Assembly (NCBI GenBank): GCA_000980705.1
Contig: LBCK01000004.1
Span: forward strand, 144,156-208,155
Reading direction: 5' to 3'
DNA: 64,000 bases
From: Ruminococcus sp. UNK.MGS-30
GTDB taxonomy: Bacteria; Bacillota; Clostridia; Oscillospirales; Ruminococcaceae
In this document: positions 1 through 7,158 of the stretch, piece by piece
How the letters are laid out: every line of letters begins with the position of its first letter
Numbering within the stretch: the stretch's first letter is position 1
The notes under the pieces: generated by a model
The model's database searches: none
The model's input: the letters and a program-made list of their open reading frames with translations, nothing else
Told to the model about the DNA's origin: nothing
Position numbers and translations under genes: made by a program

Positions 1-342
1 AAGGGCAGCCTTGTTTTCGCAGATTTGCCGGAGATTGCCCAGTGTATGCTCCGTGAAGAAATCAGCTGGCATCTGCACAGTCAAGCCTTTAGATTCCAGT
101 TCTGATGTGTCCGGAACAGCATAGCCCTGATTCTCCAGTTCGGCAAGAAGCCGTTCTGTTTCCTCACGGTCGGCTTGGTCGCTGATTTCCAGATTACCGG
201 ACTTGGTAACAGTGTAGCATTCACCGATTTTGTAGGCACAGGTGGGCATATACTGATATTCTGCTGTTGTTCCAATGATCATGGCTACCACCCACGCCAG
301 TTTCTTTCGATTTTCTCCTGCAAAATGAAATTCAATTATCAT
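1..342 (-). CDS. Amidoligase-linked accessory protein, copy A (partial; C-terminus lies beyond the window)
   Basis: An open frame of 114 codons starts at ATG 342 and runs off the left edge. Residues about 32 to 114 are nearly identical to those of the 220-aa protein at 62293-62955, and a 151-bp DNA block (99-249) is identical to 62718-62868, while the first 30 residues differ. The shared part includes MPTCAYKIGECYTVTKSGN. It sits directly downstream of a cytosine methyltransferase and has its own promoter (388-416), exactly as the right-hand copy does. Relatives occur in phages of gut Firmicutes without a proven function. The duplicate structure is seen; recent gene conversion is my inference. 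Confidence 0.75.
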   Translation of the reverse strand, partial: MIIEFHFAGENRKKLAWVVAMIIGTTAEYQYMPTCAYKIGECYTVTKSGNLEISDQADREETERLLAELENQGYAVPDTSELESKGLTVQMPADFFTEHTLGNLRQICENKAAL

Positions 343-387
343 ATGTTTTCCTCCCGATTTTCGGTGATTTGCCTTTCGGCAGTACAT

Positions 388-416
388 ATGTTAACTCTTT
401 TTTCCACAGATAGCAA
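388..416 (-). promoter_or_regulatory. Promoter of the shared TTGCTA-N17-TAAYAT type
   Basis: On the minus strand TTGCTA (416-411) is followed after 17 bp by TAACAT (393-388), about 40 bp before the start at 342. The -35 flank reads CTCACAGTTGCTATCTGTGG, almost the same as in front of copy B at 63001-63029. It is one of seven minus-strand copies of this promoter type in the window. Confidence 0.65.
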
Positions 417-433
417 CTGTGAGATGTGTAGAA

Positions 434-2176
434 TTATTTCCCCTCGTTTTGTGCATAATAGGCGATTCCTGCCAGCACAAACAAAGCGTTGCTTGAAGCG
501 ATACCATTTCCCCACATTTTATAGGCAGCACTATCAGAATACGGATTCTTCAGCCACTTTTCAATCTGCTTACGGGATTTTGGTTTGCAGGTCTTACCGA
601 CAGCTTTGTTGTATGTTTCAAAAACATTCTGCCACCAATTTATCTGTTCTTCGGTCGGATTTTCAATGCCAATATCATCACACCACCAAGTCGGCATACC
701 TTGCAGTAACGCGCATTCCTGGGGTGTCAGTCGTCTTACGATGTATTCAATTTCAGGAGTGCTGTCATTGACAACAGGCGGATCTTTGTAATCCGATGCT
801 ACAAGTGTGTTTGCTTTTTCCTTTTCAGCAACAGTATGGTGGGAATTTTTGCTTGTGGAGTATTTCGGATGAGCGATTCCGCCTGCCCCCGATGCAACGA
901 TTGTAGGAGATTTTTCTTCTTCCACCTGAAAACTGAATCGTGCGTTGTATCCCTGATTCATGGCAGGTCTGCCGATGCCGTAGGAGATGGCGTGGGTTTC
1001 TACACAGTTCAGCGTATACATGGTTTCCGATTCCTTGTATCCGTCACCATGATGTGAAGGTCTGCTACCGTTTCCTTCAACTACTACCATTCCGCCTTGA
1101 TTTTTGCAAGGTGACTGATTGCTGGTATCAATGGTTCTTGAAGTATCTGCTTCATAAAATCCGCTGTTTGGATTGTTCGACAGCATAGAATTACTGTATT
1201 TTCCACAGATACCATATGCCTTTGGAACGAAAAGTGTCTGGTCGTTATTGCAGGAAAGAGTAGCAGATTTGTTTTTCTGAATCAACGCTCCACGTCCACT
1301 ATTTCCGTGACCACATCGTATTTTCAGTGTTGCAGGAACAACCGATGATTCCACCACAAAAGGCTGATTGTTTCCGCCTGTTCCATAAGTTGCAGAAACT
1401 GTCTGAGCAACATTAAGAGGTCCTGTGTATCTGGTATCCTGAGAATGATTCTCGAACATCAGCCCTGAGCCTGTTTCTTCAGAGCAGTTTCCAAAACTTT
1501 GGGCAGTTTCTTGCCACGCTCTGAAGCTCTCCGCAGAATACCCAGACATGCCTTCTGACTCAAATAATATTTTTGAGGCACATCCGCCCTCAAAATCTGC
1601 GACAAGGTAGACACGCATTCTTCTCTGGGGTACGCCCCAGTATTGAGCATCGAACGTCCTGTAGGCGACAGAGAAATTTTCACCCATGATTTCTCCTGCC
1701 TTTGTCCATTTTTCAGGTTTAGGGACAGATAAATCTGCGTCTTTAATCTTACAGAATTCTTCGAGGACACATCGGAAGTCTTCTCCGCCATTTGAGGAGA
1801 ATGCTCCTGTGACATTTTCCCACACTGCAAATCTCGGATATTTTCCATTGGTTGCACCTCTCATTTCCTTTATAATTCTGATTGCCTGAAAGAAAAGTCC
1901 TGAACGCTCTGCATTCAAGCCCTGACGCTTGCCTGCAACTGAAAGATCAGTACAGGGCGAGCCAAAGGTAATAATATCCACAGGTTCAATTTCTGCACCG
2001 TTGACGCTGTTGATGTCACCAAGGTGCTTTACAAAAGGCAGTCGCTTTTCGGTTACAGCGATAGGAAAAGGTTCAATTTCTGATTTCCAGACAGGCACGA
2101 TGCCGGAAAGCATAGCCATCATGGGGAATGTTCCTGAGCCATCAAAAAGGCTGCCGAGCGTAAGAGGTTTATTCAT
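434..2176 (-). CDS. DNA (cytosine-5-)-methyltransferase
   Basis: This 580-aa protein has the ordered motifs of C5 methyltransferases. These are the AdoMet loop SLFDGSGTFP (about residues 9-18), the catalytic Pro-Cys in GSPCTDLSV (Cys 75), ENV at 120-122, QRRMRVY at 184-190, a long variable target-recognition stretch, RRLTPQECALLQGMP, and a final MWGNGIASSNALFVLAG that completes the AdoMet pocket. It methylates C5 of cytosine in a recognition site I cannot predict. No restriction enzyme is adjacent, so it is probably an orphan phage methylase that protects phage DNA. Its start overlaps the end of the next upstream gene by 8 bp. A related gene lies at the right end (63072 onward) with a different recognition region. 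Confidence 0.9.
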   Translation of the reverse strand: MNKPLTLGSLFDGSGTFPMMAMLSGIVPVWKSEIEPFPIAVTEKRLPFVKHLGDINSVNGAEIEPVDIITFGSPCTDLSVAGKRQGLNAERSGLFFQAIRIIKEMRGATNGKYPRFAVWENVTGAFSSNGGEDFRCVLEEFCKIKDADLSVPKPEKWTKAGEIMGENFSVAYRTFDAQYWGVPQRRMRVYLVADFEGGCASKILFESEGMSGYSAESFRAWQETAQSFGNCSEETGSGLMFENHSQDTRYTGPLNVAQTVSATYGTGGNNQPFVVESSVVPATLKIRCGHGNSGRGALIQKNKSATLSCNNDQTLFVPKAYGICGKYSNSMLSNNPNSGFYEADTSRTIDTSNQSPCKNQGGMVVVEGNGSRPSHHGDGYKESETMYTLNCVETHAISYGIGRPAMNQGYNARFSFQVEEEKSPTIVASGAGGIAHPKYSTSKNSHHTVAEKEKANTLVASDYKDPPVVNDSTPEIEYIVRRLTPQECALLQGMPTWWCDDIGIENPTEEQINWWQNVFETYNKAVGKTCKPKSRKQIEKWLKNPYSDSAAYKMWGNGIASSNALFVLAGIAYYAQNEGK

Positions 2177-3428
2177 CAGGCTTTTCCACCTCTTTTACAA
2201 GTTCACAGTAAGGTATCTGCTGTCCGTCACGGATAACATACACACCGTCAGCATCGCCGGTATCCTCAACATAGCGGCGGAGAATAACAGATGCATACTT
2301 TTCATCCAGTTCCATTGTGTAACAGATGCGGTTCATTTGCTCACAAGCCATAAGGGTTGAACCGCTGCCGCCAAACGTATCAATAACTACACCATTTGCC
2401 TGTGTGGAATTTCCGATAGGATAGCTTAAAAGGTCAAGTGGCTTTGAAGTTGGGTGATTTGCATTGCGTTTCGGCTTATCAAAATTCCAGATGGTCGTTT
2501 GTTTGCGATCTGAATACCAATGATGCTTGCCGTTCTGCATAAAGCCATACAGCACAGGTTCGTGCTGCCACTGATAATCCGAGCGTCCAAGCACCAGACT
2601 ATCTTTCACCCAGATACAGCAGCCTGCAAGATGAAATCCGGCATCAATGAAAGCCTTTCTGAAATTCAGTCCCTCCGTATCCGCATGGAATACATAGGCT
2701 GCACCGCCTTTTTCAAGGTGGTCAGCCATACACTTGAATGAAGCAAGAAGAAAGTTGTAGAATTCTTCGTTTTTCATACTGTCATTCTGAATGGTAAGTC
2801 CACTGGAACTCTTGAAAGAAACGCCATATGGAGGATCGGTCAGAATGAGATTTGCCTTGGTGTCACCCATGAGAGCAGATACATCTTCTGCAGATGTGGC
2901 ATCACCGCACATCAGCTTGTGTCTGCCAACTGTCCATATATCGCCACGCTGGACAAAAGCTGCTTTTTCCAGTGCAGTGGTGAGGTCGAAATCATCGTCT
3001 TTCACTGTGTCACCGCTGTTTGTATCAAACAAATCTGCAATTTCAGCTTCATCAAAGCCGGTCAGACCAAGGTCAAAACCGAGATTCTGCAATTCTTCCA
3101 TTTCAACGGACAGCAATTCTTCGTCCCAGCCAGCATCTAACGCCATCCGGTTGTCAGCAAGAATATACGCTTTCTTCTGTGCTTCCGTCAGATGGTCGGC
3201 ATACACACAGGGTACTTCTGCAATGCCTTCTTCCTTTGCCGCCATGATGCGTCCATGTCCAGCCAGCACATTGTATTCCCGGTCGATAATGACCGGATTC
3301 ACAAAGCCAAACTCACGAAGGGAAGAGCGAAGTTTCAGGATCTGTTCCTTGTTGTGGGTTCTGGCATTATTCGCATATGGCACTAACTTGTTGATGTCAA
3401 CAAGCTGAAATTCTGTGGTTGTGGTCAT
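2169..3428 (-). CDS. ParB-like domain fused to an N4/N6 DNA methyltransferase
   Basis: This protein has 419 aa. Residues 8-100 form a ParB/sulfiredoxin-like domain (VPYANNARTH, then VLAGHGRIMAAKEEG). Residues 165-400 form a beta-class amino-methyltransferase with DPPY at 198-201 placed before the AdoMet motif FGGSGS at 352-357, and the HPTSKP box at about 325-330 typical of this class. It should methylate adenine N6 or cytosine N4. Such fusions are common just after the small terminase in phages of clostridia. It overlaps the cytosine methyltransferase behind it and the 52-aa gene in front, so translation is probably coupled. The role (host mimicry against restriction or packaging control) is inferred. 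Confidence 0.9.
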   Translation of the reverse strand: MTTTTEFQLVDINKLVPYANNARTHNKEQILKLRSSLREFGFVNPVIIDREYNVLAGHGRIMAAKEEGIAEVPCVYADHLTEAQKKAYILADNRMALDAGWDEELLSVEMEELQNLGFDLGLTGFDEAEIADLFDTNSGDTVKDDDFDLTTALEKAAFVQRGDIWTVGRHKLMCGDATSAEDVSALMGDTKANLILTDPPYGVSFKSSSGLTIQNDSMKNEEFYNFLLASFKCMADHLEKGGAAYVFHADTEGLNFRKAFIDAGFHLAGCCIWVKDSLVLGRSDYQWQHEPVLYGFMQNGKHHWYSDRKQTTIWNFDKPKRNANHPTSKPLDLLSYPIGNSTQANGVVIDTFGGSGSTLMACEQMNRICYTMELDEKYASVILRRYVEDTGDADGVYVIRDGQQIPYCELVKEVEKPDE

Positions 3429-3583
3429 GCTCCATTCCTCCGCTTCAAAACTTTCTGTAAGCCTTTTCTGGCATCCAGCACTTTTCCGCTGACCGCCTGT
3501 CCTTTTATGGTGCGGTATTGCTGTTTGGTCATCTTTTGGCGATTGGCTTTCAAATCTCGCCAGAACTGGGTATCTTCTTTCAT
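3425..3583 (-). CDS. Small basic phage protein, 52 aa
   Basis: The ATG at 3583 opens a 52-aa frame beginning MKEDTQFWRDLKANRQKMTK and ending RKGLQKVLKRRNGA. Its stop overlaps the start of the ParB-methyltransferase by the usual 4-bp ATGA-type join, and it begins 7 bp after the small terminase stop, so it fills the operon without a gap. It is rich in Lys and Arg and predicted helical. I recognise no family. The tight packing is the main evidence that it is real. Confidence 0.65.
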   Translation of the reverse strand: MKEDTQFWRDLKANRQKMTKQQYRTIKGQAVSGKVLDARKGLQKVLKRRNGA

Positions 3584-3590
3584 GTATTTC

Positions 3591-4151
3591 TCACTTTCTG
3601 CTGCTCAGGAGCTGTTCCATCAAATCATCCTGCGGTGTACCGTCAAATTTGGTCGTGCAGTTCTGTTTCACAATATCGAAAATCTCATACCAGAGCAAAT
3701 TTGCCTGTTTCTGAAATGTCTGGCTCATCTGCACAAACGGAGAGGCGATAACGCCGCCAGTGGTCGGATGCTTTCCCAGCAGTCCATAGGTACTGAGGGC
3801 TTCTTCACACTGTACAAATCGGGCGAATGCCTGCGAGTAGCTTTCCAGCAGCCGTTTGTTGACGTGCTTTTCACAGCCACGCTGTTTCAGCCAGAGCCAC
3901 GTTTCTTTGTACACAATGTCTGCTCCCAGCGGTTTTCCGTTCTTCTGCCGGGCAGACAAGTACGCACTGGGACTTGGCATATCCGCACCGGTCAAATCAG
4001 CGGCATCGTCCAGATCAGCTGCATCCAATTCCGGAGCATGAAACTCCATAATATCTGCATCCTTGCCCTCTGCGATCTTGTCGGAGAGGGCCTTCGGCTT
4101 ATCGCCCGCACGAACTCGTCTGCCGCCTCTTCTTGTACCGTCCTTTGCCAT
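3591..4151 (-). CDS. terS: Phage terminase small subunit, P27 family
   Basis: This 186-aa protein starts MAKDGTRRGGRRVRAGDKPK and has the basic, glycine-rich start and the helical pattern (LGADIVYKETWLWLKQRG, then YSQAFARFVQCEEAL) of P27-type small terminases. It would bind the packaging start site and hand DNA to the large subunit, which in this window lies far away at 55992-57584. Many related phages keep the two terminase genes a few genes apart, so the methylase and accessory genes between them look like an insertion hot spot. A terminator-like hairpin lies only 22 bp upstream. Confidence 0.8.
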   Translation of the reverse strand: MAKDGTRRGGRRVRAGDKPKALSDKIAEGKDADIMEFHAPELDAADLDDAADLTGADMPSPSAYLSARQKNGKPLGADIVYKETWLWLKQRGCEKHVNKRLLESYSQAFARFVQCEEALSTYGLLGKHPTTGGVIASPFVQMSQTFQKQANLLWYEIFDIVKQNCTTKFDGTPQDDLMEQLLSSRK

Positions 4152-4173
4152 CTGATTTCACCTGCCTTTTGAG

Positions 4174-4206
4174 AAAAAAACAGCCGAAACTGCGTAGGTT
4201 TCGGCT
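4174..4206 (-). terminator. Rho-independent terminator between HNH and the small terminase
   Basis: The minus strand has a 9-bp perfect stem (AGCCGAAAC / GTTTCGGCT, loop 7) followed by seven T residues. It ends the HNH transcript, yet only about 22 bp remain before the ATG at 4151, with no room for a normal promoter. Late transcription would need to pass it. Confidence 0.7.
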
Positions 4207-4334
4207 TGTTTGCATATTTTCGGGGTTAATCCCCCGTTTGAACCTTGGTTTTTGTGCGTGAGAGGGAACGCCGGTCTGTAAAAAATTCACAATTAGCGAT
4301 TTTTATCCCCCCACCGGCAGCATTTCTGACACAA

Positions 4335-4685
4335 TCAATACCGATAGACGGGATTTCGGTCTTCCGTCCATGTCTTGCGGTCGTGGCAGGACTTGCATAA
4401 CGCCTGCCAGTTGCTTTCATCCCACATCAAGTGCGGATCACCACGGTGAGGAATGATATGGTCGACCACGGTCGCTGCCGTGAACCGCCCCTGTGCTTTG
4501 CACCGCACACACAAAGGATGCCGGCGGAGGTACGCCTTGCTCAGTCTCTGCCACTTGCTGCCGTAGCCACGCTTGGCAGCAGACGGTCGGTCTGGATGCA
4601 GTGCCTTGTGCTGTTCACAGTAGCGGCTGTCGGTAAGGTTCGGACAGCCTGGGTGACTGCACGGGCGTTTACTCTTCCTCGGCAT
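4335..4685 (-). CDS. HNH endonuclease
   Basis: This 116-aa protein has two zinc-binding cysteine pairs. CSHPGCPN is near the N-terminus, and a full HNH core follows: CVRCKAQG, VVDHIIPHRGD, NWQALCKSCHDRKT. The start at 4685 is chosen because GGAGGTG lies 6 bp upstream. Small HNH nucleases of this kind sit next to small terminases in many siphophages and are needed for DNA packaging or cos cleavage in studied cases, such as HK97 gp74. Here it is separated from the small terminase by a terminator hairpin and has its own candidate promoter. Confidence 0.85.
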   Translation of the reverse strand: MPRKSKRPCSHPGCPNLTDSRYCEQHKALHPDRPSAAKRGYGSKWQRLSKAYLRRHPLCVRCKAQGRFTAATVVDHIIPHRGDPHLMWDESNWQALCKSCHDRKTWTEDRNPVYRY

Positions 4686-4711
4686 AGCCGACACCTCCTT
4701 CGAGTATAACA

Positions 4712-4779
4712 AAAGCCGCTGCGGTCAGATCACAACGGCTTTACATAATTCTTCTATTATACAGTTTACCACATATCCT
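4712..4779 (-). promoter_or_regulatory. Candidate promoter and leader hairpin ahead of HNH
   Basis: The minus strand has CTGTATAATAGAAG with TATAAT at 4761-4756 and a TTGACT further upstream at non-ideal spacing. The resulting leader holds a stem AAAGCCG / CGGCTTT (4742-4736 and 4718-4712) followed by TTGTTAT. It may be a weak terminator of the ArpU-like gene or an attenuator. The block CTGTATAAT-N-GAAG recurs near 10700, and as CTGTATGGT in the same context near 14863. Confidence 0.45.
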
Positions 4780-4794
4780 CGTGTAAGTCAAGTT

Positions 4795-5205
4795 TTATGA
4801 ACTCTCATCAACTCTCAACTTTTCGAGGACTTTGGTATGGAGACGGTAGATATTCTGTACGCTGTAGCCGAACTCCGAAGCGATTACTGCCCACGGCTTG
4901 AATTCAAGGTAACGCTTGGTAAGTAGGTCACGTGCATCACTGTCCTCCACCTGACGGATGCGGTTTTCCATGTCAGATATCAGGGCATCATACTCCGCCT
5001 GCGTTTCCTGTATCTCCTGTTCCAGTGCCATGATTTTGAATACAGTTCCTTCCATCTTGCTGTGGTCGGGAGATACCGTCTTTGGCATATCGCTGATGCC
5101 GTTGCCATTCATACCCTCAGCTCTCTGATGCAGCAGACGGATTTCATGTATTTTCCGGTTGATGCGTTTGCGGAGTCGTTCCGCTTTGTTCCAGTATTCC
5201 TTCAT
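4795..5205 (-). CDS. ArpU/DUF1492-like phage transcriptional regulator
   Basis: This 136-aa protein has an N-terminal coiled coil (ERLRKRINRKIHEIRLLHQR, later LEQEIQETQAEYDALISDME). Its C-terminal helix-turn-helix resembles sigma-70 region 4 (LLTKRYLEFKPWAVIASEFG, then YSVQNIYRLHTKVLEKL). Proteins of this family (ArpU, RinA, Ltr) switch on late genes in Gram-positive phages, usually just upstream of the terminase, which matches the position here. I infer it controls the terminase and the downstream late operon. Confidence 0.75.
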   Translation of the reverse strand: MKEYWNKAERLRKRINRKIHEIRLLHQRAEGMNGNGISDMPKTVSPDHSKMEGTVFKIMALEQEIQETQAEYDALISDMENRIRQVEDSDARDLLTKRYLEFKPWAVIASEFGYSVQNIYRLHTKVLEKLRVDESS

Positions 5206-5381
5206 GCTGCTTCCTCCTTCATCATAACAATCAGCTTCTCACCGTCTAAGTCGGACAGAAAGGCAAACCACTGCGACCGCAGGAAACGCTCGCATTCGCG
5301 GATCGTGCCTTCGTCTTTTTCGCTCAATGCCTGTTTGTAGTCCAGCAAAGCTCTCTCAATAATTGCCGCAGACAGCGGCAC
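5202..5381 (-). CDS. Small conserved phage protein, 59 aa
   Basis: A GTG at 5381, 3 bp after AAGGA, opens a 59-aa frame running MPLSAAIIERALLDYKQ to LIVMMKEEAA. It ends in an ATGA overlap with the ArpU-like regulator. The segment TIRECERFLRSQWFAFLSD looks amphipathic. I recall similar small proteins next to DUF1492 genes in clostridial prophages, but their function is unknown. The coupling to the regulator suggests a shared job. Confidence 0.65.
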   Translation of the reverse strand: MPLSAAIIERALLDYKQALSEKDEGTIRECERFLRSQWFAFLSDLDGEKLIVMMKEEAA

Positions 5382-5392
5382 ATATCCTTCGC

Positions 5393-6727
5393 TTATTTTA
5401 CTCTCGCTTTCACTGCACTCATCATTGCTGCTTGTGTTTTATCCTTGTTTTCCAGAACCTTCATGATATCTTCATCAATCGTTCCCACCGATACGATGTG
5501 GTGGATTACGACCGTTTCGGACTGCTGCCCCTGACGCCAGAGGCGGGCGTTGGTCTGCTGATACAGTTCCAGCGACCACGGCATCGTGTACCAGATGATG
5601 GTGCTACCGCCGGACTGCAAATTCAGTCCGTGACCTGCGGAAGAAGGCTGTATCAGTGCGATTGGTATTTTGCTTGCATTCCAGTCGGCAATGTCTGTAT
5701 CGGTCTTGATCTCTCTGCACTCGAAACGCTCCATGATGCTGTCCCGTTCATGCTTGTACCAGTATGCGATCAGAACAGGTTTGCCGTTTTGTGCTTCGAT
5801 CAGATCTTCCAGTGCGTCCAGCTTGTGGGAATGTATCCGCATCACGTTGCCGCCATCGGTATAAACCGCACCGCTGGCAAGCTGTGTCAACTTTCCACAC
5901 AGGACACCTGCATTTGCTGCTGTAATGGAATCTCGCACGAAGTCCAGACACATATCCTGTTCCATATCTTTGTAAATTGCTGCAGCCTTCTCATCAAGTT
6001 CCACTCTATCCGCTGTCGTTACCAGCTCCGGCATGGTCAGGTGGTCGGTGGTTTTCATGGAGATGCTGATATCAGCGATTTTGCCGTATATTTCCTTTTC
6101 CGCGCCCTTTCTCGGTGTGTAAGTGAAGCCGTTCCAGTCCGGTGTAAAATAAGCATCACGATACTGTCCGATACGCTTGCCGAGACGTTCACCCTTGTCC
6201 AGCAGACGGAACTGTGCCCACAAATCCATGAGTCCGTTGCTGCATGGTGTTCCGGTCAGCCCTACGATGCGCTTTACGAAAGGTCGTACCTTCCGTAGTG
6301 CTTTAAATCGCTTGGACTGATGATTCTTGAAGGAACTCAGCTCGTCAATAACGACCATGTCAAAATCAAACGGCATTCCGCTGCTTTCAATGAGCCACTG
6401 CACATTCTCACGGTTGATGATGTAGAGGTCTGCCTTTTGCCGGAGTGCCGCAAGCCGCTGTTCACGGCTGCCCAGCACCAGACTGTAATTCAGCCCCTCA
6501 AGGTGATCCCACTTGGCGATCTCGGCAGCCCAGCTATTCTTGCATACACGAATCGGGGCGATGATCAGTACCTTGCGTACCTCAAACTTGTCAAACATGA
6601 GGTCGTTCAGCGCCGTCAAGGTGATGCTGGTCTTGCCGAGTCCGCATTCCAGCAGGACTGCCGCCTCTGGGTGTGTTTCGATGAAGTCCACAGCGAACTT
6701 CTGATAGTCATGTGGTTTGTATTTCAT
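5393..6727 (-). CDS. SNF2-type phage helicase (DEAD/DEAH superfamily 2)
   Basis: This 444-aa protein starts at ATG 6727 after GGAGG. It has Walker A ECGLGKTS (about 26-33), the DEAH-equivalent VVIDELSSF, motif III GLTGTP, and in the second RecA domain PSSAGHGLNLQSGG and the arginine finger QTNARLWRQGQ. It is a short ATP-dependent DNA translocase with no added nuclease. In this phage type it follows VRR-NUC, which it overlaps by 20 bp, and the two probably act together in replication or recombination. Confidence 0.9.
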   Translation of the reverse strand: MKYKPHDYQKFAVDFIETHPEAAVLLECGLGKTSITLTALNDLMFDKFEVRKVLIIAPIRVCKNSWAAEIAKWDHLEGLNYSLVLGSREQRLAALRQKADLYIINRENVQWLIESSGMPFDFDMVVIDELSSFKNHQSKRFKALRKVRPFVKRIVGLTGTPCSNGLMDLWAQFRLLDKGERLGKRIGQYRDAYFTPDWNGFTYTPRKGAEKEIYGKIADISISMKTTDHLTMPELVTTADRVELDEKAAAIYKDMEQDMCLDFVRDSITAANAGVLCGKLTQLASGAVYTDGGNVMRIHSHKLDALEDLIEAQNGKPVLIAYWYKHERDSIMERFECREIKTDTDIADWNASKIPIALIQPSSAGHGLNLQSGGSTIIWYTMPWSLELYQQTNARLWRQGQQSETVVIHHIVSVGTIDEDIMKVLENKDKTQAAMMSAVKARVK

Positions 6728-6989
6728 CAATGATCCCTCCAATCTGATCGGGGCTGTCCAACACAAATGCCTTGAAGCCCAGCCGCCGAAGTGTTTTGAT
6801 ACGAAGTCGCTGCAGCGACCGGGGCTTTTCGCCGGGTGTTTTGACCTCCACGAAACCGATTCTGCCGAATGGCATCAATACGATGCGGTCTGGCACACCT
6901 GCTGTTCCGGGAGAGGTAAACTTCCAACAGACACCGCCTTGTACTTTTACGGCAGCGACCAGTTTTTCTTCAATTGATTTTTCTCGCAT
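6708..6989 (-). CDS. VRR-NUC domain nuclease
   Basis: This 93-aa protein is a minimal VRR-NUC (PD-(D/E)XK) domain. The acidic Glu lies near the start (REKSIEEKL), the GVPDRI motif at about 30-35, and EVK at 47-49 supplies the catalytic Glu and Lys. Members are Holliday-junction or structure-specific nucleases. Its stop overlaps the start of the SNF2 helicase, a standard pair in siphophages of Firmicutes. Confidence 0.85.
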   Translation of the reverse strand: MREKSIEEKLVAAVKVQGGVCWKFTSPGTAGVPDRIVLMPFGRIGFVEVKTPGEKPRSLQRLRIKTLRRLGFKAFVLDSPDQIGGIIDEIQTT

Positions 6990-7012
6990 AAAATCGACCT
7001 TTCTGGGAAATA

Positions 7013-7158
7013 GTGCAGGTCGGTGAATGTCATTTCCAAACCTTTCTATAGGAAGAAAATTCTATGTTTTTTCTCGCCTGCGTAAGGTCTGTATATGAGT
7101 TTCACCGACCTGCACTTTCCCGATTTTACGTCGTTTTTGAATGATGAAAGTGCAGGTC
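7013..7158. repeat. Inverted 15-mer and related copy between primase and nuclease genes
   Basis: GTGCAGGTCGGTGAA (7013-7027) reappears as its perfect reverse complement at 7101-7115, and GTGCAGGTC occurs again at 7150-7158 at the end of the primase gene. The space between is AT-rich and non-coding (about 167 bp in all between 6989 and 7157). Position beside the primase-helicase suggests an origin or operator; this is an inference. Confidence 0.55.

Noticed and set aside
1..342. Terminal redundancy or assembly overlap between the window ends
   Set aside because: Only 151 bp are identical; sequences on both sides differ, including the protein start and the methylases, so these are two genuine copies.
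5363..6298. 311-aa open frame on the plus strand
   Set aside because: Antisense to the SNF2 helicase, whose motifs are all intact; composition is that of a shadow frame.
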